Part shown: one piece after another, positions 6,824-14,130 of the stretch
How positions within the stretch are numbered: the stretch's first letter is position 1
Layout: each line of letters begins with the position of its first letter
DNA from: Phycisphaerae bacterium
GTDB lineage: Bacteria; Planctomycetota; Phycisphaerae; UBA1845; UTPLA1
Assembly: GCA_016935885.1 (NCBI GenBank)
Contig: JAFGQA010000176.1
Span: forward strand, 1 to 14,230
Length of the DNA stretch: 14,230 nt
Reading direction: 5' to 3'
Notes under the pieces: generated by a model
Databases searched by the model: none
What the model was told of the DNA's origin: nothing
The model's input: only the letters and a program-made list of their open reading frames with translations
Translations under genes and position numbers: made by a program

Positions 6824-6993
6824 GGTGCGATCCTCCTCAAGGCGTCCGGCAAAATGGGCCGCGGGCCCGGAGCCCGCGAGACCTTGCCACCCGATGGAAG
6901 GCCTGATTGCTTCAGTTTGCCAGACGCTTCAACAGCAGTGCCGTCCACAAGGCCGTGTGGCAATCCTCGTGCCATACCGTGGCGGACAATGGG

Positions 6994-7022
6994 AGTATAG
7001 CCGGTCTGGAAGCAGCCCCCAA
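6994..7022 (-). promoter_or_regulatory. Sigma70-like promoter for the aminotransferase gene and perhaps the run after it
   Basis: On the minus strand, TTGGGG (7022-7017) is followed after exactly 17 bases by TATACT (6999-6994). Transcription would start near 6987 and leave an untranslated leader of about 165 bases before the ATG at 6823. The leader contains a GC hairpin (6860-6866 / 6872-6878) but no riboswitch that I recognise. Confidence 0.5.
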
Positions 7023-7090
7023 GGCCGTCGAAGTCATGGAGGTCCGAGGCCTCGAACAGCACGCGACCGCTCGGCCGGAGACGAGCGGGT

Positions 7091-7271
7091 GCGTGACAGT
7101 TTAGGCGGCTTGCGAATCGGCGAACTGGAGCGTGATATTGCCCACGGTGAGCACCTGATCCGAGCCCCGAGCGCAAGCCCTTGACAAGGCAACGTCTTGT
7201 CAAGGGTTTATCCCAAAGGCCCCCGCGCTGACGCTTGGGGCTCGGATCAACTCCCGCCTAAACCGTCACGC
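7091..7271. repeat. Nested three-tier inverted repeat of about 180 bases
   Basis: The outer arms, 7091-7108 and 7254-7271, match at 17 of 18 positions (GCGTGACAGTTTAGGCGG on the left). The middle arms, 7156-7168 and 7237-7249, are perfect over 13 bases (TGATCCGAGCCCC). The inner arms, 7178-7188 and 7196-7206, are perfect over 11 bases (CCCTTGACAAG) around a seven-base loop. It looks like a non-autonomous mobile element or composite REP. No transposase is present. Confidence 0.85.
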
Positions 7272-7286
7272 ACGCATCTTCCCGGC

Positions 7287-7316
7287 TTGACGATTCCGAG
7301 CTTGAATCCGGATATG
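7287..7316 (+). promoter_or_regulatory. Weak promoter candidate for the secreted protein gene
   Basis: A good -35 box, TTGACG (7287-7292), is followed after 18 bases by a poor -10 box, GATATG (7311-7316). The distance to the ATG at 7388 is reasonable. Only the -35 half is convincing. Confidence 0.3.
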
Positions 7317-7387
7317 CCGGCGGTTATTGTGGGCTTACGGAAGGAGCACAGCCCTTATCACGACACGCCCATTTCAGGAGGGGCGCC

Positions 7388-10039
7388 ATGAAGTACCAGC
7401 GGTTTCGACAGTTGTGTGTTTGCAGCCTGGTTGGCCTGTTGGCTACGGTCGCCCAGGCCCAGACCACCTGGTACGTGGACGATGACGCGCCCAACGACCC
7501 GGGTCCGGGCGATCCGATGGTGAGCGATCCGCTTGAGGACGGTTCCGCCGCTCATCCCTTCGACGCGATTCAGAAAGGCATCGACGCGGCGGTGGCGGCC
7601 AACGGCGACGACGTGCTCGTCCTCGACGGCACGTACACCGGCACCGGCAACAAGGACCTCGACTTCGGCGGCAAGGGCATCACCGTGCGTAGCGAGAATG
7701 GCCCAGACGCGTGCATCATCGACTGCCAGGCGAGTGCGGAAGACCCCCATCGCGGGTTCTACTTTCATAGCAGCGAGACCGACACATCGGTCGTCGAGGG
7801 TTTCACTATCCAGAATGGCTACGTGGCCTCAGCCAGTTGGTACGGTGGCGGGATATCTTGCGATGCCAGTAGTCCGGAGATCTCTGATTGTACCATCTCT
7901 GGCAATACTGCAGATATTGGCGGCGGTATCTGCTGCGATGTCGACAGCGACCCCCTGATCAGGCACTGCACGATCGCAGATAACACGAGCTATTGGGGAG
8001 GCGGTATCGGCTGCTTACAGGACAGCGACGCCGAAGTCAGAGCCTGCACGATTACAGATAACACGGCCGTCTTTGGCGGCGGCATCCACTGCATATGGAA
8101 CAGCAACCCGACGATTACGGATTGCACGATAGCGTGTAACACGGTGGACCAAGACGGTGGCGGCATCTACTGCGAAGAGGACAGCAACCTCGCGATCAGC
8201 GGGTGCACGATAACAGAGAACACAGCGAGCGCGTATGGAGGTGCGATCTTCCACCTGAACTCCAGTAGCGATGCGACGATTGCCAGTAGTACGATCATGG
8301 GGAACACAGCAAACTGGGGTGGTGGCATCTATTTTCGCAACGGAGACCCGACCGTCAGCAACTGCACGATCGAAGACAACACCGCAGGCACGCACGGAGG
8401 CGGCGTCTTCTGTGATGGCAACGGCTTCCCGACGATTGCTAATAGCATGATCACGGGCAACATTGCTGACAGCGGCTCTGGAGGCGGCATCCTCAGCATC
8501 CATAGCGACCCAACGATAGGCAATTGCACGATCACGAACAACACAGCTGACGACTACGGAGGTGGCATTTACTGTTACTATGATGGAAACCCGATCATTA
8601 CAGACTGCATCCTGTGGGAGAATACTGCGTCGCAGGGACCGGAGATTGCCGTGGGCATAACCGAGAATCCATCAACGCTGACGGTCTCGTACAGCGACGT
8701 ACAAGGAGGCGAGGGGGCCGCCTACGTCGACGCCGGCTGCACGCTGAACTGGGGCGATGGCAACATCGATGCTGACCCGCTGTTCGTGCTCGGGCCGGGC
8801 GGATGTTACTACTTGAGCCAGACGGCGGCCGGACAGGCGGAGCAGAGTTTGTGCCTCGACGCCGGCAGCGACACGGCAGCCAACCTCGGCCTTGACACGC
8901 TGACGACACGGACCGATGAAGCTGCCGATGCCGGGATCGTTGATATGGGATACCATCACCCCGTCCTGGGTACAGGGATCGTTGGGGGCGATATGGATTT
9001 TGACGGTGACGTGGACTTCGACGACTTGGCCGTCTTCGTGCCCATATTGCTTGGCTCGGACACCGATCCATGCCGAATCTGCAAGGCTGACATGAATGGC
9101 GACGGCTTGACGAACGGCCTTGACATACAACCGTTTATCGATGCCCTTCTGGACCCCTACCAGGGTGTGATGATCGAGACTGTCACCGTTGGCAACCCGG
9201 GCAATCCGGACGACACGATTGGCGATGGTTACGGCTGTGTGGCCTACACGTACAACATCGGCAAGTACGAGGTGACGGCCGAGCAATACTGCGGGTTTCT
9301 CAACGCTGTGGCCGCTGAGGACACGTACGGCCTATACGACACGATGATGTGGTCGAGCTCCTGGGGCTGCCAGATTGAACGCACGGGCTCACCGGGCAGC
9401 TACGCGTACGGCGTGGCGCAAGACTGGGCGAAACGCCCGGTGAACAACGTTTCCTGGGGCGACGCAGCCCGGTTCTGCAACTGGCTGCACAACGGTCAGG
9501 CCACAGGCGTGCAGGACCCGACCACCACCGAGGACGGATCGTACTTCCTCGATGGGGCGATGAGCGATGCTGAATTGTTGGCGATCACGCGTGAGCCGGA
9601 TGCAACGTGGGTGATCCCTTCGGAGGACGAGTGGTACAAGGCCGCGTACCACAAGAACGATGGTGTGACGGGGAACTACTGGGTATTCCAGACGCAGTCG
9701 GACACGGTACCGACTCATGAGGCCCCACCGGGCACAGACATGGCGAACGGCTCAGCGAACTACTATGACTGGTCGCTCGAAGAGTTTGCAGTAGGCAGCC
9801 CGTACTATCGCACCGAAGCGGGCGCGTACGACGCCAAGCCGTCGAACAGCGCGTACGGCACGTTCGACCAGGGCGGCAACGTATCCGAGTGGACCGAGGC
9901 TGTGACTGATTCGTATCGCCGCGCGCGCGGCGGATCATTCTATGATGGCACCTGCCAACTGCTTCCGGCGAGTTACCATCCATACCTCCCAACAACTCAA
10001 ACCTTTACAGCGGGCTTCCGTGTCGCCGAAGTTCCCTAA
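7388..10039 (+). CDS. Secreted beta-helix / dockerin-like / FGE-sulfatase domain protein
   Basis: The product has 883 residues. AGGAGG (7376-7381) stands six bases before the ATG. Residues 1-24 are a signal peptide, probably cut after AQA24. Residues about 150-415 form a right-handed parallel beta-helix of ten coils of about 26 residues. Each starts with a GGG-type turn (near 153, 178, 204, 230, 257, 284, 311, 337, 365 and 391) and carries a CTIxxNTA stretch. Residues about 533-590 have paired Asp/Asn loops (DMDFDGDVDFDDLA; DMNGDGLTNGLDIQPFIDAL), a dockerin or EF-hand type calcium site. Residues about 596-881 are an FGE-sulfatase domain (IGKYEVTAEQYCGFLNAV; RPVNNVSWGDAARFCNWL; FDQGGNVSEWTE; RGGSF; GFRVAEVP). 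The paired active-site cysteines of true formylglycine-generating enzymes are not visible near the C-terminus, so this domain may bind rather than catalyse. It is exported and may act on, or attach to, extracellular polysaccharide. Confidence 0.9.
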   Translation: MKYQRFRQLCVCSLVGLLATVAQAQTTWYVDDDAPNDPGPGDPMVSDPLEDGSAAHPFDAIQKGIDAAVAANGDDVLVLDGTYTGTGNKDLDFGGKGITVRSENGPDACIIDCQASAEDPHRGFYFHSSETDTSVVEGFTIQNGYVASASWYGGGISCDASSPEISDCTISGNTADIGGGICCDVDSDPLIRHCTIADNTSYWGGGIGCLQDSDAEVRACTITDNTAVFGGGIHCIWNSNPTITDCTIACNTVDQDGGGIYCEEDSNLAISGCTITENTASAYGGAIFHLNSSSDATIASSTIMGNTANWGGGIYFRNGDPTVSNCTIEDNTAGTHGGGVFCDGNGFPTIANSMITGNIADSGSGGGILSIHSDPTIGNCTITNNTADDYGGGIYCYYDGNPIITDCILWENTASQGPEIAVGITENPSTLTVSYSDVQGGEGAAYVDAGCTLNWGDGNIDADPLFVLGPGGCYYLSQTAAGQAEQSLCLDAGSDTAANLGLDTLTTRTDEAADAGIVDMGYHHPVLGTGIVGGDMDFDGDVDFDDLAVFVPILLGSDTDPCRICKADMNGDGLTNGLDIQPFIDALLDPYQGVMIETVTVGNPGNPDDTIGDGYGCVAYTYNIGKYEVTAEQYCGFLNAVAAEDTYGLYDTMMWSSSWGCQIERTGSPGSYAYGVAQDWAKRPVNNVSWGDAARFCNWLHNGQATGVQDPTTTEDGSYFLDGAMSDAELLAITREPDATWVIPSEDEWYKAAYHKNDGVTGNYWVFQTQSDTVPTHEAPPGTDMANGSANYYDWSLEEFAVGSPYYRTEAGAYDAKPSNSAYGTFDQGGNVSEWTEAVTDSYRRARGGSFYDGTCQLLPASYHPYLPTTQTFTAGFRVAEVP

Positions 10040-10058
10040 CAGCCCGTGGTAATCTGCT

Positions 10059-10164
10059 GGTGCGAGAATCCTTTCTCGCACCGACTTGCACGGGAATCCC
10101 TTCCCGTGAGCATCGCAGGATAGGAATCCTGCTGTGGGTGGGGCCGAGAAGGGATTCTCGGCCC
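10059..10164. repeat. Array of four tandem hairpins with a shared GAATCC core
   Basis: Stem arms are: 10059-10068 / 10073-10082 (10 bp); 10089-10096 / 10101-10108 (8 bp); 10115-10120 / 10127-10132 (6 bp); and 10141-10150 / 10155-10164 (10 bp). All have GAATCC or its reverse complement GGATTC around the tip, while the stems differ in sequence. They begin 20 bases after the stop codon of the secreted-protein gene and may also end its transcription, although none has a T-run. Confidence 0.85.
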
Positions 10165-10165
10165 A

Positions 10166-10309
10166 GCGTATGCAGACGACGCGCGGCCAGACACGCCGGT
10201 CGGACTTCCGGTTGACCTCGAGGGCCGCCCGCGGCTGGACCTGAACAACGACCGTCTGGTCGGCGGCATGGACATCCAGCTCATCGTCGATCAACTTCTG
10301 AGTCAATGA
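10166..10309 (+). pseudogene. Dockerin-like C-terminal remnant
   Basis: Forty-seven codons run to TGA 10307-10309 and end in LDLNNDRLVGGMDIQLIVDQ followed by LLSQ. This matches the dockerin-like DMNGDGLTNGLDIQPFIDAL of the upstream gene in spacing and hydrophobic pattern. The frame is open back to 10124 but has no start codon or ribosome-binding site, and it is preceded by the hairpin array. It is in the same frame phase as the upstream gene. It is most simply the decayed tail of an older or duplicated dockerin protein. Confidence 0.6.
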
Positions 10310-10473
10310 TGCTGAGTGACCGGGCGCGATTGTGCAACACAGATCAGCGCCCGGAGCGAGAGCGACGGGTTGCCGGACCCCTCGCTGGGGCTTGAAACCG
10401 TGCGCTGGCGCTTGCGGCTCCGATGGGTGTCGCAGATACGCGCACAGTGATACACAGTGAGGCACTCATGTAC

Positions 10474-10493
10474 GATGGGCAATGTTGCCCATC
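10474..10493. repeat. Isolated GATGGGCA hairpin
   Basis: The sequence is a perfect palindrome: arms GATGGGCA and TGCCCATC with an ATGT tip. It could be a REP-type unit or a bidirectional terminator; no T-run follows. Confidence 0.6.
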
Positions 10494-10632
10494 TGTTGAT
10501 CCCGCACACCACCGCGGGACGCGGATCAGAACCGCGGGCTCGACAGGATCAGCACGTTGGCCCAACGGCCCACGCTACGGCTGCCCGGTGCTACGGACTG
10601 TCTGGTGCCGGCGAATTGCGGCAAGCCGCCAG

Positions 10633-10670
10633 TCCTGCGACGCGTGGGGCCGAGAGGGGATTCTCGGTCC
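10633..10670. repeat. Second copy of the GGGCCGAGA hairpin
   Basis: These 38 bases align without gaps to 10127-10164. The hairpin itself (10647-10670) differs at two positions of 24. Both changes are transitions that turn a Watson-Crick pair into a G-U wobble, so the fold is kept. Confidence 0.8.
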
Positions 10671-10896
10671 GGTGTGTCTCCCACATGCTTGGGAGCCGCG
10701 CAGAAACAACGTAAAACGCTTTGATCCGCCAAACGGCAAGCCGGCAGGCCAGCCAAGCGGCACGATCGGTCATGTTGTTTTCGCGCGACGCCTCAGCCGC
10801 TGCTGACACGGCAATGGCAGACAACCTATTGCGAAGGACTCACGGCGCGGCGATATCGACACGGGTCAACAAGGGGCCCTGCGCCACGCGACGGAG

Positions 10897-13800
10897 CTAC
10901 TCCGGCCAGACCAGATTGCCGAGTGTTCGCGGGTCGTAGCAATAGCGTGGGGCGCGGGCCCAGTCGGAGTATTCGCCACGGACCGGCTCGAGGCGTGCGA
11001 GGTTGAAACCCCAGATGGGGTTCTCCGCGCCAACGGGTCCGAACGTTGAGATCGGGATGGCGATCTCGGCGCACCAGCCATACTCGGTGGAGGTGACGCA
11101 GCACGTCGGCGGGTCGCCGGGCCACGGCCGCCGCTGGCCGATCGGCGGGATGGTGCCGACGCCGCGTTCGAAGACGGGGTTGCCGGTGGACTTGAGCACG
11201 ATGTGGTACAGGTCGTCGCTCTGCGTTGCGGCGTTGGTCGGGTCGATCAGGATCTCGACGAGGTCCTCGTCCAGCGGCATGAGGTCCTCATACTCGACGA
11301 AGTTCCTCAAAGCGCGTGCAGACGCTTCTGTGGGACGCGTGTGTTGCCCGTGGATCCACGGGCGGGACCGTTGTGCCGCCGCACCTTCAGGATCATCTCC
11401 TCGCGGCGTGCTCGCGGCGTCTGCGGCCCTTTCATCGGGCACGGCGGCGTGAATGCCGATGTAGAGCACGTCCCTGTCCTGACACAAGTAGGCAACCGTC
11501 TGACTTTCGGCCCTGGCGCGCTCCTCGTACCGCCGCTCTGCGGCTGGGCGAGCCTGTTGGCGGTCTTCATAGGCGTTGATCAAGCGGAAATCCCCGACGA
11601 TATTGGACTCGCTGGGCGGCCAGTCGGCCAAGTTGCCATCCACGGCGATCGGACTCGGCGCGCGGGGCACCTGCACGATGGAGAGTGTGGCCTCGGTCGC
11701 CACGCGGCCCGATACTCCCGCGTCGAAGACGATCGTCTGCGTGTGGTGGCCGTCGAGGTCGCACGGCGGCATGGTGGGTGTCGCGACAACCAATTGCCTC
11801 CTGACGAGGCCCATTTCTGGCACCGGCCCCACGCGGACGACGTCGCTGACCCGCTGCATTCCGGGCGACAGAGGGTCGAAGGTCAACTTGCCTTTCACCG
11901 GCGTACGGAGTTCGTTGCGGATGGCGACATCGTATTTGACGCGGTAGCCCGTGTGGCCGGGGCGATCGTCAACGGCCAGCCGCGCGGATTCCGTCCAAGC
12001 ATCGAGACGTCTCGTGGCGCTCAGGAACTTCGCCCAGGAGGCCTGAACGGCGGCCAGGTCCGGCGCCGAGTCTTGGCCTTCGACGAGCGAGCCGGCGACT
12101 TCCTCGATAAGGATTGACGTTGCCAACTCCCAGATCGCCGGATCATCAATGCGGCGACCGAACAGCCCGTCCTGGTAATTGTCACCGTAGGCATCGGTGC
12201 CGGCGGCCTTGATGAGCGAGCTGGCGAGCAGACGGGCCGTCGCGCCTCCGCCGTGAGCATCGAGCAGCCGAAGGAGCTGGTAGTCCTGGATACCCAACTG
12301 CAATTGTTTGAGCCGGACCGACGGTACGGGCTCCGTCAACCCGAAGGGCGTGCCGGGGTATAGCAGCCAAGTATCCGATCGTTGCGAGCGCGTCTTAATG
12401 GGCTCGTCGAGGAGGCGCTCAGGCCAGTCTGTGGCGTGGGGGAGGAACACGGCGTTGTGGTTCTGGAGGAATGCCTGCCATGGGAGACTTCTGGCCTGAA
12501 TGGGCGGCGCTTCCACGGCGACAGACCCACTGAAAGGCGGGCGGTCCGGCAGGAGCCAGGTCCGCTTGCCAAGCACCTGGAGATGCCGGAGCGTGGGTGG
12601 ATGCTGATACCGGGCGGGTGTGGACCATATGTCGATGTCGGCGGAGAGGTCTTCGAAGTGGTGGTCGAACCAACCGAAGGCCGTCATCGGCTGCGGGATC
12701 AGCGCCGAGGCAAAGGCCAACCGCTCGTCAACGAGGTGGGTGATCCTCGCGAGTTGCCGAACACGTGCGAGGTCTTCGGCCTGTGGATCGCAGCGTTTCG
12801 GCAGGTCGAAGTAGACGAAGGCACGGTTGAGCCAGCCGTTTTCCTCGAAGTGCTTTCCAGTTTGGGCCAGATAGTCCTTCAGCACCGCGGCATAGACCGT
12901 GGATTCAATGCCGCCGTATTGCGCGGGATCGGGTTGACGGAGATCGACGGGGAGTGGCCAGGCGTGCGCGGGGCGGCCTTCCCGGTAGGCGCTGCCGTCG
13001 ATCAAGGGCCCGCAGAAGGCGTCGTAGTCGGTCCAGTCGAGTTGTACAGCGCCATCCTGGCCGAGGGTGGCGAGGGGGTGGACCTCGTCCGTATAGGGGC
13101 ACAGGCCGTGTTCGTGCAGGATGGCGAACGTGCGAAGGAAGGTGTATCGGGCTTGATCATCCAGGAGAGCGAGTTTCAGATTGAGTGGATCCAGGCGTGT
13201 GTGTGCGGTGATGATGCGAGCAAGCTGCACGCGCGTCACGATCGGGATGGCGTCCGTGCGTGACAGGTATATGTCGCGGACGACGACCTCGACCGGCATC
13301 CGCGTCGCGTTGCCGTCGGCGTCGCGCACGTTGACGGCGCCTTGGTGGATGCCGGGCCTGGCATCCGGCGGGATCTTGATCTCGACCCAGATCGCCAATT
13401 GGCCGCCAGCCGGGATGACGAACGGCTGGCCGTGTCTCGGGGCGTCGATCGGCACGAGGACGTCGGGGACGTCACGCGACCGGCGCAGGCCCTGGGAGCG
13501 GAGGTACCAGTTTGGATACCGCTCGATGGTAATCGGCCATTGGCGATACATGCGAACGGCGTCGCGATGGATCGTGCTGGCCGGCCCCAGCAGGTCCTCG
13601 GCAGCCAATTCGACGCCGACCGCCTGGCCCGTCGTCGCCGGTATGACGAGTTGAAAGGCGACGATGCCGTTGACCGCGCCTTGGAGCCGGATGACGTTTT
13701 CCGCCTGGACAAACGTCAATGTGTCTGCACGGGGCGGCTGGTCGGCTTCGACGCGCATCGACGGCCCCACGACCGACGGCTGTGGAAGGATGCTCCGATT

Positions 13801-13923
13801 CCTGTGGGTGATGCACGCCGACAGGAACACGGATAGCGTCACCGACAAACCCAGCACGATCAAACGCAGCCGTGCGGGGCGGCGTCTTGCGAGAGGTGGT
13901 ATCCGTTTGGTTCGGTCGTTCAT
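10897..13923 (-). CDS. GH123/DUF4091-like lipoprotein with CBM9-like C-terminal domain
   Basis: The product has 1008 residues from the ATG at 13923. A GTG seven codons upstream is possible, but it lies in a dispersed repeat and gives a worse signal. After a basic N-terminus, a hydrophobic segment (21-36) ends in the lipobox LSAC, with Cys37 as the lipid anchor. Residues about 70-220 form a beta-sandwich typical of DUF4091 N-termini (PDVLVPI; LAIWVEIKIPPDARPG). Residues about 225-555 resemble the GH123 barrel, including DIDIWSTP and LKQLQLGIQDYQLLRLL. GH123 enzymes (N-acetylgalactosaminidases) use an adjacent Asp-Glu pair, but here the matching place reads YFDLPK (Asp373-Leu374), so the glutamate is absent. 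Residues about 757-1008 form a CBM9-like domain (IAVDGNLADWP; EILIDPTNA; WCAEIAIPISTFG; WGFNLARLEP). It probably sits on a membrane and handles amino-sugar glycans. No clear ribosome-binding site was seen. Confidence 0.82.
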   Translation of the reverse strand: MNDRTKRIPPLARRRPARLRLIVLGLSVTLSVFLSACITHRNRSILPQPSVVGPSMRVEADQPPRADTLTFVQAENVIRLQGAVNGIVAFQLVIPATTGQAVGVELAAEDLLGPASTIHRDAVRMYRQWPITIERYPNWYLRSQGLRRSRDVPDVLVPIDAPRHGQPFVIPAGGQLAIWVEIKIPPDARPGIHQGAVNVRDADGNATRMPVEVVVRDIYLSRTDAIPIVTRVQLARIITAHTRLDPLNLKLALLDDQARYTFLRTFAILHEHGLCPYTDEVHPLATLGQDGAVQLDWTDYDAFCGPLIDGSAYREGRPAHAWPLPVDLRQPDPAQYGGIESTVYAAVLKDYLAQTGKHFEENGWLNRAFVYFDLPKRCDPQAEDLARVRQLARITHLVDERLAFASALIPQPMTAFGWFDHHFEDLSADIDIWSTPARYQHPPTLRHLQVLGKRTWLLPDRPPFSGSVAVEAPPIQARSLPWQAFLQNHNAVFLPHATDWPERLLDEPIKTRSQRSDTWLLYPGTPFGLTEPVPSVRLKQLQLGIQDYQLLRLLDAHGGGATARLLASSLIKAAGTDAYGDNYQDGLFGRRIDDPAIWELATSILIEEVAGSLVEGQDSAPDLAAVQASWAKFLSATRRLDAWTESARLAVDDRPGHTGYRVKYDVAIRNELRTPVKGKLTFDPLSPGMQRVSDVVRVGPVPEMGLVRRQLVVATPTMPPCDLDGHHTQTIVFDAGVSGRVATEATLSIVQVPRAPSPIAVDGNLADWPPSESNIVGDFRLINAYEDRQQARPAAERRYEERARAESQTVAYLCQDRDVLYIGIHAAVPDERAADAASTPRGDDPEGAAAQRSRPWIHGQHTRPTEASARALRNFVEYEDLMPLDEDLVEILIDPTNAATQSDDLYHIVLKSTGNPVFERGVGTIPPIGQRRPWPGDPPTCCVTSTEYGWCAEIAIPISTFGPVGAENPIWGFNLARLEPVRGEYSDWARAPRYCYDPRTLGNLVWPE

Positions 13924-13925
13924 CC

Positions 13926-13957
13926 GTTCTCGAAACAGTGGCACCGGCGTCTCGCCG
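13926..13957 (-). repeat. Dispersed GGCGAGACGCCGGTGCCAC repeat, copy 1
   Basis: On the minus strand this reads CCGGCGAGACGCCGGTGCCAC followed by TGTTTCG, with a CCGGCG / CGCCGG hairpin. It aligns to 14190-14217 on the opposite strand with few mismatches. It ends immediately before the start codon of the lipoprotein gene and takes the place of a normal ribosome-binding site. Confidence 0.8.
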
Positions 13958-14056
13958 GCACTTCATCCGTGTTCCGCCAGTCCGTCCATTTAGTGGTCGG
14001 CATCGCGGGGTTGAGACTGTCAATATTACTCAAACTGGCCGCCGGCGGCTTGATGT

Positions 14057-14121
14057 GTGAAGCGTAAAGCGTCAAAAAGAGACGGGATACGCTTCACGAG
14101 ATACGAGATACGAGATACAAT
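14057..14121. repeat. Heptad array NNACGNN type
   Basis: On the plus strand, five phased heptads with ACG at fixed positions run from 14080 to 14114 (AGACGGG, ATACGCT, TCACGAG, ATACGAG, ATACGAG), then ATACAAT. Two further units, GAAGCGT and AAAGCGT, lie at 14059-14072. GTGAAGCGTA (14057-14066) is the reverse complement of 14088-14097. Confidence 0.8.
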
Positions 14122-14130
14122 CACGGCCTA

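Larger units (their letters stand above)
6824..7387. other. Divergent intergenic region
   Basis: This region separates the leftward aminotransferase from the rightward secreted-protein gene. From left to right it holds the aminotransferase leader, a minus-strand promoter (6994-7022), a nested inverted repeat (7091-7271) and a weak plus-strand promoter (7287-7316). No credible gene was seen in it. Confidence 0.6.
10040..10896. other. Convergent intergenic region rich in hairpins
   Basis: This gene-poor stretch lies between two convergent genes. It begins with CAGCCCGTGG (10040-10049), which matches the end of the element at 14131-14230. It then carries four successive hairpins, a dockerin-like coding remnant, an inverted repeat CCGGGCGC (10320-10327 / 10347-10354), a GATGGGCA hairpin (10474-10493), a small GCGGC hairpin (10618-10629) and a second copy of the fourth hairpin (10633-10670). 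From about 10671 to 10896 nothing is recognisable. Confidence 0.65.

Noticed and set aside
7840..8640. DNA tandem repeat or CRISPR-like array with a period near 78 bases
   Set aside because: The period reflects about 26-residue coils of a beta-helix protein; DNA similarity between units is low and the frame is open throughout.
10423..10806. Open frame of 127 codons in the convergent spacer
   Set aside because: It runs through several hairpin repeats and its translation is low in hydrophobic core residues; no ribosome-binding site.
12382..13263. Plus-strand open frame of 293 codons opposite the lipoprotein gene
   Set aside because: It is antisense to the DUF4091 region and has no ribosome-binding site or family signature.
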